From assembly GCF_004014715.1 (NCBI RefSeq), contig NZ_CP034834.1:248001-312000 (forward strand): 64,000 nucleotides of DNA. The letters run 5' to 3'. Shown piece after piece: positions 1 through 11,700 of the stretch. The stretch is from Pseudoalteromonas sp. R3. Its GTDB lineage: Bacteria > Pseudomonadota > Gammaproteobacteria > Enterobacterales > Alteromonadaceae. Position 1 is the stretch's first letter, and each line of letters opens with the position of its first letter. A program made the translations under genes and the position numbers. The notes under the pieces are model-generated. The model saw only the letters and a program-made list of their open reading frames with translations. It ran no database searches and was not told where the DNA came from.

Positions 1-1
1 C

Positions 2-3000
2 CTGTGCAAGGCGCTGCAAGAGCAAAACGTGCGTCACAAAGAAATTAATACCGCACGGGCATTTCATTCACCTCTGATGCGGCCAATGCTCAGTGAATTT
101 GCGCAAGTGGCGGCACAGGTCAAGTATAGCCAGCCTGCTATTGCGTTTGTCTCTTCTGTGACTGGCAAACAAGAAGCGCTAAGGGTGTGTGACCCCAGCT
201 ACTGGGTTGAGCAGATCTGTGCTCCGGTGCAATTTGCTGCATGTATTGCTCACTTGTCTCAGTCAGAGGCTTATATTGCCCTTGAGTTGGGTCCTAAACC
301 TGTGTTGTGCGGTTTATTGCAGGAAAATCGCCCTGCACAGCAGTGCGAGTTTTTGCACGTATTACACAATAAAGGTGCTGATTTACCGCGTTTACTGGCG
401 GTTCAGGGACGCTTGTTTGAGCTGGGTATAGAGCTTGACTGGACTCATCACCATGGTGATGACACCCAGCCAAGAGTCCCTTTACCTTTATATCCTTTCG
501 ATCGCAGCCCTTACTGGATCCTGGATATCCCGTCACAGTTAAACGCTGCACAAAACACTGACTTTGAAGAGTCTGATGAAGGTGCCGTTGGCGCCTCACG
601 TGATGATGCTATCCGGGCCTTTGTGCTCAATACCCTGTCACGATTATTGGCTATGCCCGTCAGTGATATACAGACTCACATTCCTTTACTGGAGATGGGG
701 GTCGATTCACTGATGATCATGAATGCGGTACGGACCTACGAGCGGGAGTTTGGCCTGGAGTTCAGTGTGCGCCAGTTCTATGAAGAGCTTAGTACGGTAG
801 AGTTACTGGTAGCATATATCATAGAACACAGTGATTATCAGTGCGAAGCGACAGCGCCAGTGGCAGTCACCACTGAGCTTCCTCAGCCAAATAGAGATGT
901 GGCAAGTCCCGCGGCAGTTGAACAAGGTGCGCTGAATGTCTCTTCAGAGCTTGTTGCAAACATTTGCCGAGAGCAGTTGCAGGCCGCTGCATCTGTCTCT
1001 AATACGACTGCCGCGCAAAGCGTTGAAGCCGTTGCTGCCCGCCAACTTGCGATGTTGCAGGGTCAGCAGAATAACTTTGCTATTTCTAACCCGACCACTC
1101 GTCTTGCAACACAATCTACAGAGCAGACCATTAAGACGCATGCTCCAGCCACGTCTCAAAGCGCGCAATCGGGCAGTGGTGCCAGAATACTCCCAGGCTT
1201 TGGTCAGAAGCAGATAACGTCGGCTGCAAGCAGCAGATCTGTGCAGCGGCATCTGGCCTCACTCACAGACAGCTATTGTGCTAAAACGCCCTTATCAAAA
1301 AATCTGGTGTCTGAACATCGGGCGCACCTGGCGGACTGTCGAGCGTCGGCCGGGTTCCGCCTGTCCAGTAAGGAGCTACTTTATCCTGTATTTGGAAAAC
1401 GTTGTGAAGGTAGCCGCATCTGGGATATTGATGGCAATGAATATATTGATATTACCATGGACTTTGGGGTTAACCTGTTTGGCCATAAGCCCGCGTTTGT
1501 AACCCAGGCGCTGGCACAACAAATTGATGAGGGCCTGCAACTGGGTCTGGCAAGTCCGCATGCCTGCGAGGTAGCTGAGCTTATAAGCGAGCTGACCGGG
1601 CTTGAGCGAGTCACCTTCTGTAACTCAGGCACTGAGGCGGTGATGACAGCCGTACGCCTGGCACGCAATAAAACCCGCCGCAACAAAATCGTCCAGTTTG
1701 AAGGGGCTTATCATGGCCACTATGACGGCACGCTTGCGCAGAATGTGCCCGGTGGTGACTCGGTCGAGCCTATGTGCGGCGGGGTCAGGACTGGGGCAAT
1801 CAGTGATAATCTGGTACTGGAATATGGCGCTGACGCTGCGCTGGACGCCATCAGATCACAGGCTAATGACATTGCAGCAGTGTTGGTTGAACCTGTACAA
1901 AGCCGCCACCCGGCCCATCAGCCCTGGGCATTTTTGCAGGCATTAAGAGCACTGACGACAGAGCTGGGCATTGCACTTATCTTTGACGAGATGATCACCG
2001 GATTCAGAGCACACCCAGGTGGGGTGCAGGCGATGCTGGGGATCGAGGCAGACATGGCTACCTATGGCAAGATTGTCGGTGGAGGATTGCCGATTGGGGT
2101 GGTTGCCGGTAGTCACGAGTATTTGGATGGCATTGATGGCGGCCATTGGCAATATGGTGATGCGTCTTATCCGCAGGCCGATACCACTTTCTTTGCCGGC
2201 ACGTTTTGCAAACACCCACTGGTCATGGCCAGTGCTAAGGCGGTTCTGAGTGAGATAAAACAACACGGGGCCCAGCTTCAGGAAGCGATAAGTCGTAAGA
2301 CCGACTTTCTTGCCAATACCCTCAATACCTTCTTTACTGCGCAGAATATTCCAATACAAATAGAGCACTTTACGTCTTTGTTCCGCTTCCGTTTTAGTCA
2401 GAACCTGGACGTGTTTTTCTATGAAATGCTCAACCGTGGCGTGTTCATTTGGGAAGGGCGGAATTGCTTCTTATCGGCGGCACATACGGATGCGGATGTG
2501 AACACCATTATCCAGACCGTTAAAGACAGTGCACTTGCCCTGAAAGCAGCGGGCTATTTTGGCGAGCCGGATCCTGCGGATACGCTGCCTGTGCAATTCC
2601 CGTTAACCGGTGCGCAGCAGCAGTTACTGGCGCTGGCTTTAAAGTCAGAACAAGGTGCGCAAGCCTATCATGTGCAGGCCGTGTTACGTCTCAGCGGTCA
2701 GCTAGACAAGGCACGTCTAGTGCAGGCTGTTGCCCAGCTGCAAATCGACTATTCATTGCTAAGTTATTCGGTTGACCCGGACACCCTGTCGCATGTTCAA
2801 CTTGAAGCGTCGGCTGTATCTTTGACTGAACATACGAGTACAGAACAGTCATTGCAGGCCAGGTTAGCGGATGTGCGATACCGTACATTTGAGTTTGGTA
2901 GTAAGCCACTTTGTCGCTTTGATTTGCTGCAAGACGGCCCGCAGGCACATGTGCTCAGTATTACGGCGCACCATGTTTTGTATGACGGACTCAGTCTGCA

Positions 3001-5782
3001 ACAAATGATGAGTCGTATCGCAGACAATTATACCTGTATTGGTGGTGACTTAACTGCGCCAGCCACCGTTCATTTCAGTGCCTATGTTGAAGGCGTGGCA
3101 AAGTACCTCAGCAGCACTCGCTATCAGCAGGACAAAGGCCACTGGCTTGATCGACTGGCACAGTGCGAGGCGCTGGCGTTACCAACCCGTCCGGGAGCAG
3201 GCAGGCAGGAAAGTTTTACGGTTGAAAAACAGATACTAGAGCTTGGCGAGCTGCCTAATATTGCGGCGCTGAGCAAAGCTCAGGGCTGTGGTCAGTTTGC
3301 AACCTTACTGGCAATTTATGCGCTCTGGTTACACAAGTTGACGGGCCAGCAATATATTGCAGTAGGTATTCCAGTCTCTGATCGTCAGCTGCTCAGTGAT
3401 GTGTATGATCCGGACTGTCTAGATCAGCATTTACCGGGCTACTGCACCAACATCTTACCTGTGGTAGCTGATTTCTCGGGTCCCCTTACTGTTGCTGCCC
3501 TGGTTAAGCAACTGCAAAACAGCCTGCTTGAAGCCTTTGAGCATCAGCACCTGCCTTACAGCGAGCTAACCCATGAGGCCGTGTCTTTGCCAGAGACTTT
3601 GTTCAATCTGGATAAAGTGCAAAAGCTTCCCGAATTTGACGGACTAACGGTATCAAGTTGTCCAACGGACACCCGGTTTGGTCAGTATGAATTAAGCTGC
3701 AATTTATTGTGTATCAATGGCCAGTGGACACTGGAGCTAGAGTATCTGAGTGCGCGCTATGACAGCGATATGATGGCGCAATACGCCCAGTCGCTGGTCC
3801 GCTTATTTGCGGGTCTGCAAGCTAAGCAGGACTGTGACAAGGTGAGTCTGCTGGATAGCCAGATGCATGCGCAGCTAGTCACACCTATTTCAGAGACGAT
3901 CGGACAGCCACTACTGTTGGAAGCACTGTCGGCACGGGCGACTCAGCTGCCACAAAACACCGCACTTATCTGCGCAGAACAAGCACTGTGCTATGAGCAA
4001 CTGCAAGAGCGCGTTAATCAACTGGCAAACTATTTATCTGCCAGAGGAGTTGGTGCCGATTCTCTGGTGGCCATTGCGCTGCCGCGGCGCACCGAACTGC
4101 TGGTTGCCTTATTGGCGGTATTGAAAACCGGTGCAGCCTTCCTGCCGCTGGATTTGGCTTTCCCTCAGGCCAGGTTAAAAGAGATGCTGAGCGACAGTCA
4201 GGCAAGTTGTTTGCTGTGTGACGCAATGAGTGAGGCTGCCCTTGCCATTGCGCATACAGACATAGACATTGTTGATTTAGATGTCAGGCAAGCTGAGATT
4301 GCACAGTGCGCCAGTGACTTTGATGCTCAGGTAATTACGCCACAGCAGCGTGCGTATGTGATTTATACCTCAGGCTCCACAGGCAAGCCAAAAGGGGTAG
4401 AGATAAGCCACGGTGCGCTGGCAAACCTGTTACACACAATAGTCCGCCAGCCCGGGCTGGAACAGTCAGACTGTTTGCTGAGTGTCACCACCATCGCCTT
4501 TGACATAGCCTTGTTGGAGCTGTTTGGTCCACTTATGGTTGGCGGCACTGTATTGCTGGCCAGTGAGCAGGCCTGTAGTGATCCGAATGCGCTGGCTGAT
4601 CTGATTGAGCAACACCCGGTCACTGTGATGCAGGCTACCCCGACCTTATGGCAATTATTGTTGTCGACATGTCCCAACTTTGCGGCGGGCTTAACTGTGT
4701 GGAGTGGAGGCGAACCTTTAAGTTCGGTACTTGCTGCTCAGTTACTCAGTCAGGCAAAAGCGTTGTGGAATATGTACGGGCCTACTGAAACCACTATCTG
4801 GTCAGCAACCGGGCAAATCTTCCACCCTGAAGACATTACCATAGGCCAGCCGGTAGCCAATACCAGCCTGTATGTGCTGCCCGAAAATGCAACATACAGT
4901 GCCGCTGTGCAGCCGGTGGGTGTTTGGGGAGAGCTGTGGATCGGTGGAGCTGGTCTGGCTAATGGCTATCTGGCAAGACCTGAGCTCACACAAGCCCGTT
5001 TTGTTGTCCACCAGTTTGATGAACACCACACTGAACGACTATATCGCACTGGGGATCGGGCACGCAGGCTGGCCGATGGCCGCTTTGAACTTGATGGTCG
5101 ACTTGACCATCAGGTTAAGCTGCATGGCCACCGGATTGAGCTGGGTGAAATTGAAGCGCAGCTACGCAACGTGCTGGGAGATGTAGATGTTCGGGTATTC
5201 ATCAAAACAACTGACCAGAATCAAGCCGCATTGTGCGCCTACTGCATTGAGCAGGGCGAATTGGCGCAGCACTGGACTATCAGCACATTGCGAAGTGCTC
5301 TGGCAAATCAGCTGCCGGCTTATATGTTACCTGAATACCTGTGCTGGCTTGGAGAGTGGCCAACAACAGCCAATGGCAAGCTTGATCGCAATGCGCTGGT
5401 GGTGCCGGATAACAACCACCAGGCACAGACCGAGCTGTGCCAACCTGCCAACCCGGTGGAAGCGAAGATCCTGACCATTTATCACGAGTTATTAAATTCA
5501 GAGCAACTGGGAACCCATCACAATTTCTTCGAATGTGGCGGTAACTCAGTGTTGGCTATGCAATTGATATCAAGGCTGAATCAACACTTTGCTATCAGGG
5601 CCACGGTCGGTGACATCTTTGATAACCCCAGTGTTGTGCAACTTGCTGTCCGGGTTGAAGACCTGAACAGTTCAGGCGCACCGGCTGCACCTGATGGCGT
5701 TGCGCGCCTTAGTAACATTGTCAGCGGTCGTGATATTAGCGTGGCATTTGATGATCAATCCATGACGGAGATGGACTTGTAA
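2..5782 (+). CDS. Hybrid PKS/aminotransferase/NRPS megasynthase, 5'-partial (AT-ACP-AMT-C-A-PCP)
   Basis: The frame is open to the left edge, so the protein begins upstream; the GTG at 29 is internal. In order: C-terminal half of a malonyl-type acyltransferase (AFHSPLM motif), ending in the usual YPFDRSPYW linker; an ACP with GVDSL near residue 240; a long Ala/Gln/Ser linker; a class III PLP aminotransferase of the glutamate-1-semialdehyde type (TYGKIVGGG carries the PLP lysine); a condensation domain (HHVLYDG); an adenylation domain (YTSGSTGKPKG); and a PCP with GGNS in place of the usual GGHS. Mycosubtilin/iturin synthetases have an ACP-AMT-C-A-PCP order in which the aminotransferase makes a beta-amino acyl starter, and I infer the same here. 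Pocket residues read by eye are D-I-L-Q-V-S-M-I-W, nearest the Gly code DILQLGLIW; this is tentative. The stop lies 2 bp before the next gene. Confidence 0.9.
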   Translation: MCKALQEQNVRHKEINTARAFHSPLMRPMLSEFAQVAAQVKYSQPAIAFVSSVTGKQEALRVCDPSYWVEQICAPVQFAACIAHLSQSEAYIALELGPKPVLCGLLQENRPAQQCEFLHVLHNKGADLPRLLAVQGRLFELGIELDWTHHHGDDTQPRVPLPLYPFDRSPYWILDIPSQLNAAQNTDFEESDEGAVGASRDDAIRAFVLNTLSRLLAMPVSDIQTHIPLLEMGVDSLMIMNAVRTYEREFGLEFSVRQFYEELSTVELLVAYIIEHSDYQCEATAPVAVTTELPQPNRDVASPAAVEQGALNVSSELVANICREQLQAAASVSNTTAAQSVEAVAARQLAMLQGQQNNFAISNPTTRLATQSTEQTIKTHAPATSQSAQSGSGARILPGFGQKQITSAASSRSVQRHLASLTDSYCAKTPLSKNLVSEHRAHLADCRASAGFRLSSKELLYPVFGKRCEGSRIWDIDGNEYIDITMDFGVNLFGHKPAFVTQALAQQIDEGLQLGLASPHACEVAELISELTGLERVTFCNSGTEAVMTAVRLARNKTRRNKIVQFEGAYHGHYDGTLAQNVPGGDSVEPMCGGVRTGAISDNLVLEYGADAALDAIRSQANDIAAVLVEPVQSRHPAHQPWAFLQALRALTTELGIALIFDEMITGFRAHPGGVQAMLGIEADMATYGKIVGGGLPIGVVAGSHEYLDGIDGGHWQYGDASYPQADTTFFAGTFCKHPLVMASAKAVLSEIKQHGAQLQEAISRKTDFLANTLNTFFTAQNIPIQIEHFTSLFRFRFSQNLDVFFYEMLNRGVFIWEGRNCFLSAAHTDADVNTIIQTVKDSALALKAAGYFGEPDPADTLPVQFPLTGAQQQLLALALKSEQGAQAYHVQAVLRLSGQLDKARLVQAVAQLQIDYSLLSYSVDPDTLSHVQLEASAVSLTEHTSTEQSLQARLADVRYRTFEFGSKPLCRFDLLQDGPQAHVLSITAHHVLYDGLSLQQMMSRIADNYTCIGGDLTAPATVHFSAYVEGVAKYLSSTRYQQDKGHWLDRLAQCEALALPTRPGAGRQESFTVEKQILELGELPNIAALSKAQGCGQFATLLAIYALWLHKLTGQQYIAVGIPVSDRQLLSDVYDPDCLDQHLPGYCTNILPVVADFSGPLTVAALVKQLQNSLLEAFEHQHLPYSELTHEAVSLPETLFNLDKVQKLPEFDGLTVSSCPTDTRFGQYELSCNLLCINGQWTLELEYLSARYDSDMMAQYAQSLVRLFAGLQAKQDCDKVSLLDSQMHAQLVTPISETIGQPLLLEALSARATQLPQNTALICAEQALCYEQLQERVNQLANYLSARGVGADSLVAIALPRRTELLVALLAVLKTGAAFLPLDLAFPQARLKEMLSDSQASCLLCDAMSEAALAIAHTDIDIVDLDVRQAEIAQCASDFDAQVITPQQRAYVIYTSGSTGKPKGVEISHGALANLLHTIVRQPGLEQSDCLLSVTTIAFDIALLELFGPLMVGGTVLLASEQACSDPNALADLIEQHPVTVMQATPTLWQLLLSTCPNFAAGLTVWSGGEPLSSVLAAQLLSQAKALWNMYGPTETTIWSATGQIFHPEDITIGQPVANTSLYVLPENATYSAAVQPVGVWGELWIGGAGLANGYLARPELTQARFVVHQFDEHHTERLYRTGDRARRLADGRFELDGRLDHQVKLHGHRIELGEIEAQLRNVLGDVDVRVFIKTTDQNQAALCAYCIEQGELAQHWTISTLRSALANQLPAYMLPEYLCWLGEWPTTANGKLDRNALVVPDNNHQAQTELCQPANPVEAKILTIYHELLNSEQLGTHHNFFECGGNSVLAMQLISRLNQHFAIRATVGDIFDNPSVVQLAVRVEDLNSSGAPAAPDGVARLSNIVSGRDISVAFDDQSMTEMDL

Positions 5783-5784
5783 GT

Positions 5785-8700
5785 ATGGAAAATTCAGCGA
5801 TTGAAGCACTATTGGCCGAGTTGGATGGTCAGGGTATTTATGTTTATCTGCAAGAAGGCCGCCTGAAACTGCGTACCCACCTGGCGACCGTGCCAGAGGC
5901 GCAGCTTAATAAGATCAAAGAAAATAAGTCGGCATTGATTGACTACATGCAGGCGAATCATCAAAAGCAGGGCGCTCTGTCATTTTCTCAACAAGGGATT
6001 TGGCTGATTGACCAGTACCATGGTGGGGAAGTGGCCTATACCATGGCTGGATTACTGAAACTGTCGCACCCGATAACAAAAGCGCAGCTTGAAGCGGCGT
6101 TAAACACCTTGCTTGTGCGCCACGACATTTTGCGTAGTCAGTTCTTTGCCACGGAGCAGGGAGGATGTCAGCGCGTCAATGCTGAGTTGTCTCTTAAGGT
6201 TATGTCGCTGAGTGTGGCTGAGCCTGTGACCCGAGCAAAAATTGAAGCGCATGTGCAACCCTACCTGCAGCAAGGATTTGACTTACAAAAAGCGCTCCCC
6301 GTGAGAGCAGCACTGCTCAGTGGCGATGAACAAACCCAGGGTCAGTGGGTTTACCTGATGTTGCACCACCTGGTAGCTGATGGCTGGTCGGTGCAATTAT
6401 TGGTCAATGAGCTGCTTGATGTATTACAGAATACACCGTCGGAACAGGCGGCACCGGCACCACTACAATATCTCGATTATGTGCATTGGGAAAAACGCTT
6501 TGTCCAGTCTGAAGCTTACCAGCAACAGCATGCATATTGGCAAAAGCAGCTGGAAGGGTTCACGCCTTTTGCTCTGCCAACCAGTTTTGCCAGACAAGCT
6601 CAGCCTTCATTTCAGGGGGCCAGTCATCAGTTTATATTGAACGACGAGCAATTCCCGCGTTTTGAAAGTTGCTGTCAGCAACTGGGGATCACTGTGTTTG
6701 CCGGGTTGCTGAGTGTGTTTTACGCGTTGCTCTATCGCTATAGTCAGCAACAGGACATTACGGTGGGTGTGCCGGTGCTGGGTCGGGAGCACAGTGAATT
6801 TGAATCCATGATCGGCTGCTTTATTCACACTCTGCCACTGCGTCAGCAGATAACCGCAGAGATGTCCTTCAGTGAGCTTGCCTGCAATACCCTGACACAA
6901 GTGACCCGGGCGCTGGAAAACCAAAGCGTGTCTCAGGATGCGCTGGCTAAACTTGCCGACACCTCACAGCTTTTTAGTGTGTTGTTTAATTATAACGCCG
7001 TACCCACAACGTCATTGCGTTCAGGGTCACTGGAAGCAGAACTGTTCACGCTGAATAATCACAGTGCAAAATTTGATCTGACGCTGACCCTGACTACTCA
7101 GGGTCAGGCAATGATTGCTGAGCTTGAATACAATGTGGCCTTATTTACACACGAGCTTATCACTCAAATTGGTGAAGACTTTCGGGCATTATTCCAGGCG
7201 TTTAGTGGTGACCAGAGCATGCCACTGTCAGACGCTCAGTTACCCTCTGTGAAACTGGCTCAGCAGCTTCTGACGACAGAGTCGCCGCACAGAGCTGCGC
7301 CTTTGGTGTTACCTCAAATTCTGGCTCATGCCCAATCGAGACCTGCTCATGCTGCGCTGGTGTCGGAAAGTGACCCTGCTCAGTCCCTGAGTTACGCTGA
7401 GCTGGATGAGCACAGTGCCAGTCTGGCCAGTGCGCTCGATGACACAATACAGAGCGATGATATTGTGGCTGTACTGGTTAATCGACAGGTTAACAGCCTG
7501 GTGGCCTTGCTGGGCGTAATGCGTGCCGGGGCGGCTTATCTACCCATTGACCAGGAAACGCCGGTTCAGCGGGTGATCGAAATTATGCAGCTGGCAGGGT
7601 GTCACACCCTGGTCGTGGTCGATACTCAGGCAATACAGGCAGATACAAAAGCCACGCTGGATGAATATGAAATCCTTGTACGGGGCTATGATGAGCTGGT
7701 ACAGCAAAATAACAACGCGGGTATAGTAGATAAAACCAGTCCGCGTGATCTGGCTTATGTGATCTTTACCTCAGGCTCGACGGGCAAACCAAAAGGGGTG
7801 GCGATAAGCCATGGTGCACTGGCCAGTTACTGTGATTCTATTTCTCAGTGTATTGAATTTTCATCGCATACCCGCTCTGGTGTTGTCACTGGACTTGCCA
7901 CCGATCTTTGTCTGACCGGCATTTATCCGGTTCTGATGCAAGGGGGCACCGTGGTGATGCCAACCGGGCAGGCGCTGCCAGATCCTCAACAGCTGGTTGA
8001 GATGCTCAGTACGCAGCAGGTTAATACGTTAAAGATCACGCCGTCTTTTGCCCGTGAATTGTTGCCACACATAGCCGCTCAGGGAGAAAACCAACCAGCC
8101 ATTGAACAGTGGGTGCTCGGCGGCGAAGCACTGGATGCCTCTCTCGTTGATGATTTACGAGACCACTACCCGTCAGCACACATTGTCAACCATTACGGCC
8201 CCAGCGAAACCTGTATAGGGGTGACAACGCACACTATCTCGGAGCAGGCTCCAAGCAACATTGAACATTATCCCATTGGTAAACCGCTGGCACATGTCAG
8301 CGCACAGGTACTGGATAAACAGGCGCATCCTGTGCCGGTCGGTATGCCGGGTGAGCTCTATATTGGTGGTACCTCGCTGGCCGATGGTTATTTGCGAGCG
8401 CCACAGTTGACAGAGCAATATTTCGTAACTTGCCAGAGCGAAAATACAGGAGCTGAGCGCTTCTATCGCTCAGGTGATCGTGTTCGTCTGACGCATCAGG
8501 GCACGCTGGAATATCTCGGCAGGCTGGATAGTCAGCTCAAGATCCGAGGTTATCGCATCGATATCAGTGAAATTGAAGCGAAACTGACCGCCCTCGTAGA
8601 CGTAAAAACGGCGGCCGTTGTCGCCATTAAGCAAAGCGGTATTGATACCCTGGTTGCCTATTTTGTCGCAGCGGATCAAGAGACACCAGTCACCGCGGCC

Positions 8701-11700
8701 GCTTTACGAGATACCTTATCAAAGAGCCTGCCTCAGGCCATGATACCCAGTCATTTCGTGGCGCTGGCACAATTGCCCGTGCTGGATAACGCAAAGGTAG
8801 ATCGTAAGCAATTAGCTGCCCGGCCGCTGAATTATGAGCGTAGCTACACGCCACCGAGTACAGCATTACAACAACAACTGGCAACCTTATTCAGTGAGCT
8901 GACGGGAGTGCCCCAGATTGCAGCTGACGATGACTTTTTCTCTATTGGTGGTCATTCCTTACTGGCCATGCGTCTTGCTAACTGTATCCGTGCCCGATTC
9001 GACCGGGTACTGTCGTTGCAGGCTATTTTTGCTAACCCGACGGTTGAAAAACTGGAACTATGTCTGTTAGCTCAGGATATTCTGGTCGGTCATACGTTGG
9101 CGTCGATTGATCAGTCAGGTGAGCATCCTTTGTCTTTTGCACAGCAACGGATCTGGTTTGTTGATCAAATGCAGGGTCATAGTAAGCAGTATAATTTGCA
9201 AGGCGCGTTTACCATTAAAGGCGCGTTAGATATTGAGGCCTTATCGCAGGCATTCGAACAGGTGGTGCAGCAACACACAATCCTGCGCTTTAATTATGGT
9301 CAGAACGCACAGAATGAACCGTTTCAGTATCTGAATTCCGGCCTTAACTTCGCGTTAAAACAACAGGACTTAAGTCATGTTGATGACGAGGTGCAGGCTG
9401 ATACGCTGCGCACGTTATTGGCTGAGGATTATCACACTGCATTCGATCTGAGTCAGGATCTGCTACTGCGCGCTCAGCTACTAAAACTTGATGAGCAGCT
9501 TTTTGTATTGATAGTGACCATGCATCACATAGTGTCTGATGGTTGGTCAATCGGCGTGTTGTGCCGGGCATTAGAAGCGGCATATCGAGCAGCGGTTGAA
9601 CACCGCACTCCTGCGTGCACCCCACTGATCCATAGCTACATAGACTATGTGCACTGGCAGCGTCATTTAGTCTCCCAGCCGCAGTGGCAAACCAGCGTTG
9701 ACTACTGGCAAAGTCAGTTGGCCAACTTGCCTCGGGTACATGAATTACCGCTGGATAATGCCAGAGAAAATCGAGTGATCAGTGGCGGGGCGCTCTACTG
9801 CTGCGAACTACCGAAGGAACTGAGTACAACCCTGAGGCAGTTTGTTTCGACCAATGGACAAACTCTGTTTGGCGTACTCGAGTGTGTGTTTGCACTGTGG
9901 ATGAGCCGTTTGTCCGGGCAGTCAGATTTGGCGCTGGGTACTCCGGTTGCAGGGCGTGAACTCAGTGAACTGGAAGCTGTGATAGGCAACTTCATCAATA
10001 CACTGGTATTGCGCCATCGCATTGAACCTGAGCTGACCTTTACTGAAGCATTAACTCAAAGTAATGAAACACTGCAAAATGCGCTGAGCCATCAGCATAT
10101 TCCGTTTGATGCACTGGTCGAGACGCTGAACAGTGAGCGTAGCCTGGGGATCCATCCTTTGGTTCAGGTGGTTTTCCGGGTCAATAATCAGGTAAATGAA
10201 GCGCTGAAGCTGGATGGCCTGGATGTCACCGTCAACGACACCGGCGTACGCAGTGCAAAACTGGATCTCGAAGTATCTGTTATCGATAGTGGCGATACTA
10301 TGGTGGTCGAATGGCTTTACGATAGTGCTTTGTGGCAGGAGCGCAGCATTGAGTCTTTCGCGCGCCAGTATACCCATTTGCTCCGGACATGCCTGCAAGA
10401 GCCGCAGCGACGCATCAGTGAGATGAGTTTGTGCGATGCCAAATTGCTTGAGCAACTGCTTGCGTATAGCGAGGCCGACAACGAGCAACACAGCAGCGAT
10501 ATTGGCTGGCATCATCATTTCAGTGCCATTGCTGAAATACAACCCCATAGCGTTGCGCTGCGCTGTAACGGTGAAGCCTTCAGTTATCTCGAAGTGGAAC
10601 AGCGTGCCAATCAGCTTGCTCACTGTTTGCTGGAAATGGGATTTGATGAGCAAAGTCGAATTGCACTGCTATTGCCTTCGGGCCCAGCCATGGTTATTGC
10701 TGTACTGGCGATACTTAAAGCGCGTCATGTGTATGTGCCATTGCATTATGAAACGCCTGAGAAATCTTTGTCTTATATTGTTGATGATGCCGACATTGTG
10801 ATGATTCTGGCATTCAGTGAAGATACCGAAAAGCTGATAGACAGCGGCACTGATTTTCTTTTTCTGGATGACTTATTTGACGTGGAGTCCAACTTTGCTG
10901 GTTATCCGGTCTCAGTCCCGGGCAATGACGAGCTTGGTGAGTCAGAAACCTCTGATGCAGAGCGTTTGTGCTACATCATTTATACGTCGGGCTCTACCGG
11001 ACGACCAAAGGGCGTCATGATCACCCATGGCAACCTGAACGGGTATTTATCACATGCGATGGATACTTACCTGGATGCGGATGTCACTTTGCCGCTGGCG
11101 GTAGTGAGCACGCCTTTGGCTTTTGATGCCACGATTACCGCGCTTGTTCCCCCGCTGTTATGTGGCGGGGAGGTCGAGATAGTGACTCAGGGACCTCATC
11201 AGTTGGCAGCCATCAGTGAGCTCCTGTTCAATTCCATCAGGCCACGCTTATTCAAAATCACACCTGCACACTTACGTGCGATCCAGGCCTTGATGGATGA
11301 GCTTGGCAGCAATAGTGCGCCACACACTCTGGTAATTGGTGGCGAAGCGCTGGATAGCGATTTATTACTTGCGTTCCGCAACAAGTTGCCAGCCTGTACC
11401 TGGGTAAATGAGTATGGTCCGACCGAAGCAACCGTGGGCTGTAGTGTGTTCTCGCTCACGCCTGATCAGAATCCACAAACCACTTTGTGTTATGCGGATG
11501 TGCCGATTGGCCTGCCTAATGAGGGTGTGGCAATGCTGGTTGTTGACCAGTTTGATCAGCCTGTGCCCGACAATGTACCCGGAGAGTTACTGATAGGCGG
11601 CCCGGTTATCAGCCCGGGATACGTCAACCTGGATACGCAGAATCAGGCTAAGTTTGTCACTCTCAACGTGGCGGACAAAAAGCCGATGCGCTTTTATCGA

